Below, piece after piece: positions 54,827 to 62,655 of a stretch of DNA of 64,000 bases. This DNA comes from Fibrobacter sp. (GTDB lineage Bacteria; Fibrobacterota; Fibrobacteria; Fibrobacterales; Fibrobacteraceae), in the NCBI GenBank assembly GCA_024398935.1, contig JAKSIH010000002.1:88594-152593 (forward strand). The letters are read 5' to 3'. Under the pieces are notes generated by a model that was not told the DNA's origin, made no database searches, and saw only the letters and a list, made by a program, of their open reading frames with translations. A program made the translations under genes and the position numbers. Each line of letters opens with the position of its first letter. Positions within the stretch are counted from its first letter, which is position 1.

Positions 54827-55395
54827 TGCTTGAAAACCTGCTTAGTAACATTCCGTTGACATTCCCCACCGGAGGCATCGATATCGCATTCTATGCGGTA
54901 GCTTTCGTGATACTCGCCATGGCTGTCTGCACGGTGGCCGTGAAGAACGTCCTGAAAAGTGCCGTGTTCCTGATTTTCACTTTCGTCGGGACAGCAATCC
55001 TCTATATGCTCCTTCAGGCGGAATTCATCGCCCTTGCCCAGGTCATGGTCTATGTAGGCGGCGTGGTCATCTTCGTGGTGTTCACCATCCTTCTTACAAG
55101 CCATCTCGGCGAAGACAATTTTTCCGTCAATATTCCCAGGACATTCGCTGCTGGCGCCCTAAGTGTCGCCTTCGTCATGGTAATGGTCAAGAGCCTGTTC
55201 CCCGCAAAGGAACTAGCCACCATGCCTTCTGCAGCACCCGAAGGTTATGCGGGTCTCAAGGCAATCGCCCTAAGGCTTCTGGACTACGGTCCTAGCGGTT
55301 ACATCATTCCTTTTGAAATCGTTAGCGTGCTGCTCCTTGCTACACTGATCAGTGCCGTGACTGTAGCCCGCAAGGAAAAGGAGGAAAAGAAATGA
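54826..55395 (+). CDS. nuoJ: Complex I subunit NuoJ
   Basis: 189 aa, five membrane helices. AEFIALAQVMVYVGGVVIFV is the family signature. Stop overlaps nuoK by 4 bases. Confidence 0.92.
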   Translation: MLENLLSNIPLTFPTGGIDIAFYAVAFVILAMAVCTVAVKNVLKSAVFLIFTFVGTAILYMLLQAEFIALAQVMVYVGGVVIFVVFTILLTSHLGEDNFSVNIPRTFAAGALSVAFVMVMVKSLFPAKELATMPSAAPEGYAGLKAIALRLLDYGPSGYIIPFEIVSVLLLATLISAVTVARKEKEEKK

Positions 55396-55697
55396 CTTTG
55401 ATGAATTGCCTCATCCTGGCATTCCTGCTTTTCGGTATCGGTGTCTGGGGACTTATCCACCGCCGCCACCTGGTGGGCATGCTGATCTCTATGGAACTCA
55501 TGCTGAACGCAGCCAACATTAACTTCATCGCATTTGCCTATTTTACTCCCGGCGATTCTACTTCCGGAAGCATCTTCAGTGCATTTGTCATTGCCGTCAC
55601 CGCCTGTGAGATGGCCATCGCTCTTGCAATTATCGTGAGCATGTACCGTCGCCACAAGAGTCTTGACGTAGAACAGTTGAGGGACCTCCATGACTAA
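55392..55697 (+). CDS. nuoK: Complex I subunit NuoK
   Basis: 101 aa, three membrane helices. GMLISMELMLNAANINFIAF with its conserved Glu, and TACEMAIALAI with the second. Overlaps nuoL by 8 bases. Confidence 0.93.
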   Translation: MTLMNCLILAFLLFGIGVWGLIHRRHLVGMLISMELMLNAANINFIAFAYFTPGDSTSGSIFSAFVIAVTACEMAIALAIIVSMYRRHKSLDVEQLRDLHD

Positions 55698-57645
55698 CGA
55701 CGTATCCATCAGCTATCTTATTTTCCTCATGCCCCTTCTGACATTCGTCGTGAACGGGCTCTTCCTGGGAAAGCGTTCTGCAAAGGGGGCAGCCACATTT
55801 GCAATTCTCTGTAACGGCGTTGCCTTTGCCGCAGCACTTTTCCTTGCCGTGGGCTATTTCACTTCGGGCTTCGCTCCCCAAAAGGCCGTGGCCTTCGAGA
55901 TGCCCTTCCTGAAATTCGCCGAAGGCTTTGTCGCGAATATCGGGCTTCTGGTGGATCCGCTTTCCATCATGATGCTTGTGGTGGTGACCTTCATCGCTTT
56001 CATGGTGAACATCTACAGCGTGGGCTACATGAGGGGCGACCGCGCCGAGGGTCGATTCTTCGCGCTGCTTTCCCTCTTCAGCTTTAGCATGCTGGGTCTG
56101 GTGGCCGCCACCAACCTTTTCCAGATGTTCATCTTCTGGGAACTGGTGGGCGTATCCAGCTACCTGCTCATTGGCTTCTGGTACCACAAGCCCTCCGCGG
56201 TAAGCGCCTCCAAGCAGGCATTCATCCTGACCCGCTTTGCAGACAGTTTCTTCCTTCTGGGAATCGTGCTGGTAAGCTATGTGGCCCAGAGTTTTGACTT
56301 CTTTAACCTGAACGGGCTGACCCTGGGCGCCTTTGCGGACCAGACCATCAACCTGGGCGTTATGGAAGTAAGCAAGGCGACCGCCCTTACCATCGGTGCC
56401 GTGCTGATCTTTACCGGCGGCTGGGGCAAGTCCGCCATGTTCCCCATGCACATCTGGCTGCCCAATGCCATGGAAGGTCCTACCCCCGTTTCCTCCATCA
56501 TCCATAGTGCGACCATGGTGGTGGCAGGCGTTTACCTGGTGGCCCGCCTGTTCCCCTTCTTTGCGATCTGCGGAAACACCCTGACTCTCATTATGTGGGT
56601 CGGTGCATTTACCATGGTATTTGCAGCGGTAATCGCATGCACTCAGAAGGACATCAAGCGAATCCTCGCCTACTCCACGCTGTCCCAGCTGGGCTATATG
56701 ATGTTCGCCCTAGGCACCTGCAAGATTGGCGATGCAGTATTCACTACAGGCTGGACCGCATCTACCTTCCATATCTTTACCCACGCCTTCTTCAAGTGCA
56801 GCCTGTTCCTCATTGCAGGCTCCTTAATCCATCAGGTTCACACCAACGATCTGGATGCAATGGGAGGCCTCCGCAAGAAGATGCCCATTACCTATGTATG
56901 CGCGTTGATTTCCGTACTTGCCATTTCGGGTATTCCTCCCTTCTCCGGCTTCTTCTCCAAGGACGAAATCATCCTATCCGCATTCCAGGGCCATCACTAC
57001 GCAGTCTTTGGCCTGGCAGTTCTCACTAGCGGACTTACCACCTTCTACATGTTCCGCCTGTTCTTCCTAGCCTTCCACGGAAAGCCCCGCAGCGAATCCG
57101 TTGCAGCAGGCCATGTCCACGAAGATTTCGCCATGACCTTGCCCATTGCAATCCTTGCAGTTCCCGCCCTGCTGAGCGGTCTTCTGGCAGGAGGTCTCTT
57201 CGAACATTACTTCGTGCCGGGCAAGCTGATGGTTCCCCAGCTGTTGCAGCTTCAGGAAGCTCACTGGATTCCTTATGTTGCCGTTGGAGTCGCCGTAGTC
57301 TCCCTGCTGATCGCATGGGTTCTTTACGCAAGCCCCAAGGCAAACATAAACCGCGCCCTGGATGATGTAAACCGCAGTAGCATCTACAAGACCATTTACC
57401 ACAAGTTCTACTTCGACGAAATGTATTACTGCGTTGTCCGTCAGTTTGTCATCGGCGGCATTGCAAAGGTGGCTCGTTTCATCCAGGATTACATCGTCGA
57501 GGGAATCGTGGCTTTCGTGGTCTGGTTCTTCCACGCCCTGGGACGACTGGTGCGAACAGCACAGTCCGGCCACCTGACCTTCTATTTGGGAACGCTGATT
57601 GTCGGCGTCATCCTGTGGCGTTTCATCGGACATCTCCCCTTTTAG
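55690..57645 (+). CDS. nuoL: Complex I subunit NuoL
   Basis: 651 aa antiporter-like proton channel with about sixteen helices. FWELVGVSSYLLIGFWY, GGWGKSAMFPMHIWLPNAMEG (shown: GKSAMFPMHIWLPNAM), HSATMVVAGVYL and FSGFFSKDEI. The C-terminal part holds the lateral helix and final membrane anchor. Confidence 0.93.
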   Translation: MTNDVSISYLIFLMPLLTFVVNGLFLGKRSAKGAATFAILCNGVAFAAALFLAVGYFTSGFAPQKAVAFEMPFLKFAEGFVANIGLLVDPLSIMMLVVVTFIAFMVNIYSVGYMRGDRAEGRFFALLSLFSFSMLGLVAATNLFQMFIFWELVGVSSYLLIGFWYHKPSAVSASKQAFILTRFADSFFLLGIVLVSYVAQSFDFFNLNGLTLGAFADQTINLGVMEVSKATALTIGAVLIFTGGWGKSAMFPMHIWLPNAMEGPTPVSSIIHSATMVVAGVYLVARLFPFFAICGNTLTLIMWVGAFTMVFAAVIACTQKDIKRILAYSTLSQLGYMMFALGTCKIGDAVFTTGWTASTFHIFTHAFFKCSLFLIAGSLIHQVHTNDLDAMGGLRKKMPITYVCALISVLAISGIPPFSGFFSKDEIILSAFQGHHYAVFGLAVLTSGLTTFYMFRLFFLAFHGKPRSESVAAGHVHEDFAMTLPIAILAVPALLSGLLAGGLFEHYFVPGKLMVPQLLQLQEAHWIPYVAVGVAVVSLLIAWVLYASPKANINRALDDVNRSSIYKTIYHKFYFDEMYYCVVRQFVIGGIAKVARFIQDYIVEGIVAFVVWFFHALGRLVRTAQSGHLTFYLGTLIVGVILWRFIGHLPF

Positions 57646-57660
57646 GTTATAGGTTACAAT

Positions 57661-59190
57661 ATGGAAACACTACTTTTTAACCTGATTTGGCTCATTCCGC
57701 TTTTAACAGTTATCGTCTGTATTCCAGTTCCGAAAACGAATACAAAACTGTTGAAAGGCATCCACACTTTTTCGGGCTCCTTGGTTCTCGCACTGGTAGG
57801 TTACCTGACCTACTTCGTCTACGCCCAAGGTAGTGCCGCAGTCCACGAAAGCGCAGCGCCACTCCTGCTCCGTTTCTTCACGGACATTCCCTGGCTGCAG
57901 GCCTTCAATGTCCACTACATTGTAGGTGCAGACGGATTGAACATGTTCCTGCTCCTGCTCACCGCAGTGATCGTCTGGGCTGGCATCCTGGTTAGCTACA
58001 ACATCAAGGGAAACCAGAAGGTTTTCTTCGCGCTGATCCAGATGCTCGCCACCAGCGTCTATGGCGTATTCATGAGCATGGACCTGGTACTCTTCTTCGT
58101 GTTCTACGAAATGGAAGCCCTGTGCATGTACCTGATGATTGCAGGTTACGGTTCCGGCAACAAGGACTACGGTGGTAAGAAACTTACCCTTACCCTCGCC
58201 TTCGGTTCCTCCATGATTCTTGCAACCCTCTTCGGGATCTATTTCGAGGGAGGCGTCAACAGCTGGAGCATCATGGAACTTTCCAAGGTAACGCTTCCCA
58301 TGGAATTCCAGATGTGGGCATTCCCCCTGATGTTCATGGGCTTTGCAGTAAGTTCTTCCCTCTTCCCCTTCCATTTCTGGAGTCCCGATGGTCACGCCAG
58401 CGCCCCCACCGCAGTTTCCATGCTGGCCGCAGGCGTCATGATGAAGATGGGGGCATATGGTTGCCTTCGCGTGGCCATGTTCCTCATGCCGGAAGCAGCA
58501 AAGATCTGGCTTCCCTATGTAGTGCTGCTCCTGATCTTCAATGTGGTACTCGGTCCCTTCATCGCCCTGCGTCACAAGGACCTGAAGTACATTACCGCCT
58601 ACAGTTCCATTAGTCACCTGGGCCTTATCTTCCTGGGTCTTGCAGCGCTCACGCCGGTAGGTCTCCGCGGTGCATCCCTCCAGATGATTTCCCACGGTTT
58701 CCTTACAGGTTTGTTCTTCGCGACCATCGGTATGATTTACGAACGCACTCATACCCGAGACATTACCCAGATGGGCGGTATCATGCGTAAGATTCCCTTC
58801 CTGGGCGTGGGATTCGTCATCGCGGGTTTTGCAGGCCTCGGCCTGCCAGGCTTCAGCGGTTTCGTTGCAGAAAGCAACATCTTCATTGGCGCTTTCCAGC
58901 AGGGTGACACAATCACTCGTATCGTAACCATCCTAGCAATTCTTTCCATCACAACGACTGCAGTCTACATTCTGCAGACCGCAAACCGCATGCTCCACGG
59001 CAACATGCCGGCCAAGTACGAATCCTTGACTGACGGCTGCTTCCGTGAAAAACTGGTCATCGTGGTATTGGTCGCCTGCCTGCTTCTGATCGGTGTTTTC
59101 CCGGGCTGGATTTCCGATCTTCTGGATCAGAGCATCGCCCCGATTTTCGCAAAGATTTCCCAGGCAGCCGCACCCGTGGTAGGAGGTTAA
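57661..59190 (+). CDS. nuoM: Complex I subunit NuoM
   Basis: 509 aa, about fourteen helices. VFYEMEALCMYLMI with the key Glu, FPFHFWSPDGHASAPTAVSM, and YSSISHLGLIFLG. Proton-translocating subunit between NuoL and NuoN. Confidence 0.93.
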   Translation: METLLFNLIWLIPLLTVIVCIPVPKTNTKLLKGIHTFSGSLVLALVGYLTYFVYAQGSAAVHESAAPLLLRFFTDIPWLQAFNVHYIVGADGLNMFLLLLTAVIVWAGILVSYNIKGNQKVFFALIQMLATSVYGVFMSMDLVLFFVFYEMEALCMYLMIAGYGSGNKDYGGKKLTLTLAFGSSMILATLFGIYFEGGVNSWSIMELSKVTLPMEFQMWAFPLMFMGFAVSSSLFPFHFWSPDGHASAPTAVSMLAAGVMMKMGAYGCLRVAMFLMPEAAKIWLPYVVLLLIFNVVLGPFIALRHKDLKYITAYSSISHLGLIFLGLAALTPVGLRGASLQMISHGFLTGLFFATIGMIYERTHTRDITQMGGIMRKIPFLGVGFVIAGFAGLGLPGFSGFVAESNIFIGAFQQGDTITRIVTILAILSITTTAVYILQTANRMLHGNMPAKYESLTDGCFREKLVIVVLVACLLLIGVFPGWISDLLDQSIAPIFAKISQAAAPVVGG

Positions 59191-59193
59191 TCT

Positions 59194-60630
59194 ATGTACA
59201 GTATTTCTAACCAGCTTATACCTGATCTTATCCTTCTTGCACTTCCCTTCCTGATTCTCATCGTAAGGCTCTGCAGCAAGAGGACTACGGTCATGCCCTG
59301 GCGCATTGCAAACCTGGGTCTGATTGCAACCTTCGTCATGTTGAACATGATTCCCCTTACCAATAGCGAAGGAGCGTTCTTCCTGAGCAACTGGCGAGTG
59401 GATGACTTCGGCGTTCTTATGCGCGAAGTGTTCGTGCTAAGCGGAATTCTCGGTCTGTGGCTCGCCAAGGATTACTTTGACCACGGCGCAGACGGCAAGC
59501 CCGCCCTGATGCACATTACGGAATTCATGGCCACCCTGATTTTCGCCACCTTCGGCGGGTTCATCGTGGTTTCCGCCTGTGACATGCTGACCCTGTTCCT
59601 GGGTCTAGAAATGGCAACCATCCCCATGTACGCCCTCACCGCCTGGAACAAGAGAGACCAGTACGGTTCCGAGGCCGCCACCAAGTACATCCTCATGGGT
59701 TCCGTGGCTACCGCCTTCGAACTGTTTGGATTCAGCTACCTTTACGGTTTTGCAGGATCCATTCACTTCAGCCAGATTGCATCCGCAACAAGTGCCGGTA
59801 CATCGCCCCTGCTGTGGATTGCACTGTTATTCATTTTCTGCGGTATCGGTTTCAAGCTGACCCTGTTCCCCTTCTACACCTGGGCACCCGATGTCTATGA
59901 AGGCGCCCCGACCCCGGTAACGGCCGTTCTTTCCGTAACCTCCAAGGCAACAGCCATTGCATTCCTGGTTGTCCTGCTCTACGGTCCTCTTGCTCCTGTC
60001 CAGGACAAGATTGTCCCGCTGGTAGCACTCCTCGCCTGCACCACGCTGTTCGTGGGTAACCTGGGTGCACTAAAGCAGAGCAGGCTGCGCCGTTTCATGG
60101 CCTACAGTTCCATCGCCCAGGCAGGCTACATCATGATCGCCCTCCTTGGCCCCGGATACATTTCCAAGACGGCCATCGTCTACTACCTGTTCGTCTACAC
60201 CGTAGCAAACTACCTGGCGTTCTTCGTGTTCGGCGTCATCGGACACTACCGCCCCGAAAGTTTCAACTCTCTCCGCGGTCTTTCCAAGCAGAACACCCTC
60301 CTGGCAGTCGCTCTAGCTGCAGCGATGTTCAGCCTGGCAGGCATTCCGCCCCTTGCTGGTTTCTTCGGCAAATTCCACCTGTTCTTCAGCGGCGCAACCG
60401 CCGGTCATTACATGGTCGTCGCCTTTGCCGTACTGAACAACGTTCTTGCGCTGTATTACTACCTGCAGGTCATCAAGAGCGCCTGGGCCGACGAACCGGA
60501 AGGTGAACTCTCCCCCATCCGCATGGTAAAGCGCCAGCGTTTCGTGGTAATCGCGCTACTGGCCGCAACTATCCTGCTAGGAGTCCTCCCCTTTGTGAGC
60601 AACAACGTGTTCACCGGATTCACCTTCTAG
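59194..60630 (+). CDS. nuoN: Complex I subunit NuoN
   Basis: 478 aa, about fourteen helices. FLGLEMATIPMYALTAW, FKLTLFPFYTWAPDVYEGAP, YSSIAQAGYIMIAL and GIPPLAGFFGKFHLF. Last gene of the operon; a terminator follows. Confidence 0.93.
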   Translation: MYSISNQLIPDLILLALPFLILIVRLCSKRTTVMPWRIANLGLIATFVMLNMIPLTNSEGAFFLSNWRVDDFGVLMREVFVLSGILGLWLAKDYFDHGADGKPALMHITEFMATLIFATFGGFIVVSACDMLTLFLGLEMATIPMYALTAWNKRDQYGSEAATKYILMGSVATAFELFGFSYLYGFAGSIHFSQIASATSAGTSPLLWIALLFIFCGIGFKLTLFPFYTWAPDVYEGAPTPVTAVLSVTSKATAIAFLVVLLYGPLAPVQDKIVPLVALLACTTLFVGNLGALKQSRLRRFMAYSSIAQAGYIMIALLGPGYISKTAIVYYLFVYTVANYLAFFVFGVIGHYRPESFNSLRGLSKQNTLLAVALAAAMFSLAGIPPLAGFFGKFHLFFSGATAGHYMVVAFAVLNNVLALYYYLQVIKSAWADEPEGELSPIRMVKRQRFVVIALLAATILLGVLPFVSNNVFTGFTF

Positions 60631-60654
60631 AAGGCAACACGCTTTTTGACAAGG

Positions 60655-60680
60655 GCTCCCGTTCTACGGGGGCTTTTTCT
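60655..60680 (+). terminator. Terminator of the nuo operon
   Basis: GCTCCCG (60655-60661), loop TTCTA, CGGGGGC (60667-60673), then a T-rich run. Confidence 0.88.
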
Positions 60681-60772
60681 TTTTAAGGTTCATCTTTTAT
60701 TGTATATAAGCGCTGGGTTACAGGCGCTGAAAAAAAAGAGGCTTTTTGGGGGACTTTTTTAAGGAAAATCCC

Positions 60773-60801
60773 TTGCCAACAGATAGGGTTATTCATAAAT
60801 T
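60773..60801 (+). promoter_or_regulatory. Promoter of the trp operon
   Basis: -35 TTGCCA (60773-60778), 17-base spacer, -10 TAAATT (60796-60801). The leader ATG begins 6 bases later, placing the expected transcript start at the ATG. The -35 is nearly identical to that of leuL. Confidence 0.6.
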
Positions 60802-60807
60802 TTGGAC

Positions 60808-60867
60808 ATGAAAATGATTTATGCTCTTACAGTTGCATTCGACGGCCGATGGTGGCGCGGACTCTAA
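60808..60867 (+). CDS. trpL: Trp leader peptide (attenuation)
   Basis: 19-aa ORF MKMIYALTVAFDGRWWRGL ending in TAA, with tandem Trp codons at 60850-60855. Position ahead of an attenuator and trpE matches E. coli trpL in logic ([14 protein letters not shown] there). No Shine-Dalgarno; probably leaderless. Ribosome stalling at the Trp pair would cover segment 1 of the attenuator. Confidence 0.9.
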   Translation: MKMIYALTVAFDGRWWRGL

Positions 60868-60960
60868 CATAGAGTCTGGTATTTGCAAATTGTATCGCGC
60901 GTCAAAAGCGTAAGAGCAAAGCGGCAAGGCTTCCAGACTCCCTGGAGGCCTTAAATTTTT
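60860..60960 (+). promoter_or_regulatory. trp attenuator, four-segment RNA switch
   Basis: Segment 1 GACTCT (60860-60865) pairs with segment 2 AGAGTC (60871-60876). Segment 2 extended, GAGTCTGG (60872-60879), pairs perfectly over 8 bases with CCAGACTC (60933-60940) in segment 3. Segment 3, AAGGCTTCCAG (60926-60936), pairs with segment 4, CTGGAGGCCTT (60942-60952), and Ts follow to 60960, giving the terminator. The 1:2, 2:3 and 3:4 pairings are mutually exclusive as in enteric trp attenuators. Confidence 0.9.
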
Positions 60961-61043
60961 CCAAGACAAATTGAAATCCTCCGGGTCGGAACCGCAACCC
61001 TGTTTCGGGTCGTGAAGCCTCGCCAAAAGAATTTTAATAAGTG

Positions 61044-61108
61044 CGTCATTCTGAACGCAGTGAAAGAATCCATGCTATGCTGGACCCTTCGCTTCACTCA
61101 GGGTGACG
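61044..61108. repeat. Diverged palindromic repeat between attenuator and trpE
   Basis: CGTCATTCTGAACGCAGTGA ... GGACCCTTCGCTTCACTCAG then GGTGACG: two facing halves of the GTCAT...GGATCC repeat type. An in-frame GTG within it is not the trpE start. Confidence 0.7.
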
Positions 61109-61129
61109 ACGAAAAACGAAGGATTGAAC

Positions 61130-62542
61130 ATGAAGGAACCTCGTACCGACAGCATCTACGTCGCCCTCCCCGGCGAACGTTACACACCTTTCTCTCTCGG
61201 CAAGAAGCTGGGAGCAAAGGCAATCTTTGAATCCGCTTCTTTCGCTCATGGCCGTAGCCGCTACTCCACCCTGATGGTGGACGAAGGCTTCCGTCTCCGT
61301 CAGAACGAAAAGGACGTGTCCATCGTCGTCGATGGCAAGGAAAGCGTTTTCCTGAAGGAAGGCGAAGGCGACATTTTGGACGCCTTGCTGAAGATTTCCG
61401 CAGAAAACACCGTGCCCCCTAACCAGATTCCTATTCCCTCCTCTGGCGTGGGCTACCTGGGTTACGAATTTTGCGCCCGCTGCGATACCATTAACCTGGC
61501 TCCCCAGGTAGATGAACTGAACATTCCCGAAGCAGAATTCATGGTGGGTCATATCTACATCGTATTCGACCACTACACCGAAAAACTTCACCTGTTCGCC
61601 TTGAACTACGAAGAACACCAGATTGACCTTCCCGCCGCAATCGAAAATGTGAAGAAACGCCTTTCTGACATGGACTTCAGCTACCTGGCTCCGGAACCGG
61701 AAGTGGCCAAGGGCGTTACCGTTACCGATCTTTCCAAGTCCAAGGAAGAATACACCCAGAAGGTGGAAGAACTGCAGAAGCACATTGTGGCAGGCAACAT
61801 CGTTCAGGCTGTGCCTTCCCGCCGCATCCAGTTCACTAGCGACATCGAGGCTCTGGACATTTACCGCCGCCTCCGCTCCGTGAACCCCTCCCCCTACATG
61901 TTCTACCTGGATTACGGCACCCACCAGTTCATTGGCGCATCCCCCGAAAGCCTGGTCCGCGTCCGTGACGGCATCGCCACCATCCACCCCATCGCAGGTA
62001 CCCGCCGCCGCGGCAAGAACGACCTGGAAGATGAAGAATTGATGAAGGAACTGAAGGCAGACCCCAAGGAACGCGCAGAGCACCTGATGCTGGTTGACTT
62101 GGCTCGTAACGACCTGGGCCGCGTTTGCTCTGCCGGCACTGTTGACACCGTAAAGTACATGGAATGCGAAAAGTACAGCCATGTGATCCACCTGGTTTCC
62201 GACGTCCAGGGCAAGGTCAGCCCCCTCAAGAAGTCTATCGAAGTGCTCCGCTCCAGTTTCCCTGCAGGTACGGTGAGCGGCGCTCCCAAGATCAGCGCCA
62301 TCGAAATCCTTTCTGGCCTGGAAAAGGTCAAGCGCCGTTTCTATGCAGGCGCCGTGGGCTACATCGAATCCGATGGCGACCTGGACTTCTGCATTTCTAT
62401 CCGTTGCTGCCTCAAGCAGGGCAAGAAGATTAGCCTGCAGGCTGGCGGTGGCATTGTGGCCGCCTCCAACGCAGAACGCGAATTTGAAGAAACTAACGAA
62501 AAGCTGGGCGCTGTAAGAGCAGTCCTCGAAGGAAGTAAATAA
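61130..62542 (+). CDS. trpE: Anthranilate synthase component I
   Basis: 470 aa from ATG 61130 (GAAGGA seven bases upstream). The feedback site appears as FESASFAHGRSRYS (counterpart of LLES). The chorismate-binding domain shows QAVPSRR, GASPESLVRV, PIAGTRRRGK, VDLARNDLGRVC and FPAGTVSGAPKISA. With the glutaminase partner next door it makes anthranilate from chorismate and glutamine. Control by the Trp-Trp leader. An AT-rich palindromic repeat separates it from trpGD. Confidence 0.95.
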   Translation: MKEPRTDSIYVALPGERYTPFSLGKKLGAKAIFESASFAHGRSRYSTLMVDEGFRLRQNEKDVSIVVDGKESVFLKEGEGDILDALLKISAENTVPPNQIPIPSSGVGYLGYEFCARCDTINLAPQVDELNIPEAEFMVGHIYIVFDHYTEKLHLFALNYEEHQIDLPAAIENVKKRLSDMDFSYLAPEPEVAKGVTVTDLSKSKEEYTQKVEELQKHIVAGNIVQAVPSRRIQFTSDIEALDIYRRLRSVNPSPYMFYLDYGTHQFIGASPESLVRVRDGIATIHPIAGTRRRGKNDLEDEELMKELKADPKERAEHLMLVDLARNDLGRVCSAGTVDTVKYMECEKYSHVIHLVSDVQGKVSPLKKSIEVLRSSFPAGTVSGAPKISAIEILSGLEKVKRRFYAGAVGYIESDGDLDFCISIRCCLKQGKKISLQAGGGIVAASNAEREFEETNEKLGAVRAVLEGSK

Positions 62543-62640
62543 TGAATAATTGACGATTGACGATTGATGATTTTTAGTAAGGCGGCTTCGCCGCGACTTT
62601 TCAATTATCAATTATCAATTTTCAATCATCAATTCAAAAT
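62543..62640. repeat. AT-rich palindromic repeat between trpE and trpGD
   Basis: Left arm TTGACGATTGACGATTGATG, core GGCGGCTTCGCCGC (62581-62594), right arm TCAATTATCAATTATCAATT and TTCAATCATCAATT. Begins right after the trpE stop, ends before the trpGD ribosome site; same family as 44312. Confidence 0.85.
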
Positions 62641-62655
62641 CGAAGGTTTTTAATC

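Noticed and set aside
61103..61129. GTG start for trpE
   Set aside because: The GTG is part of a palindromic repeat; ATG 61130 has a proper ribosome site and the TrpE-like sequence begins there.
61094..62611. 505-aa open frame antisense to trpE
   Set aside because: Mirror of a well-supported gene; composition reflects the GC-biased third codon position of trpE.
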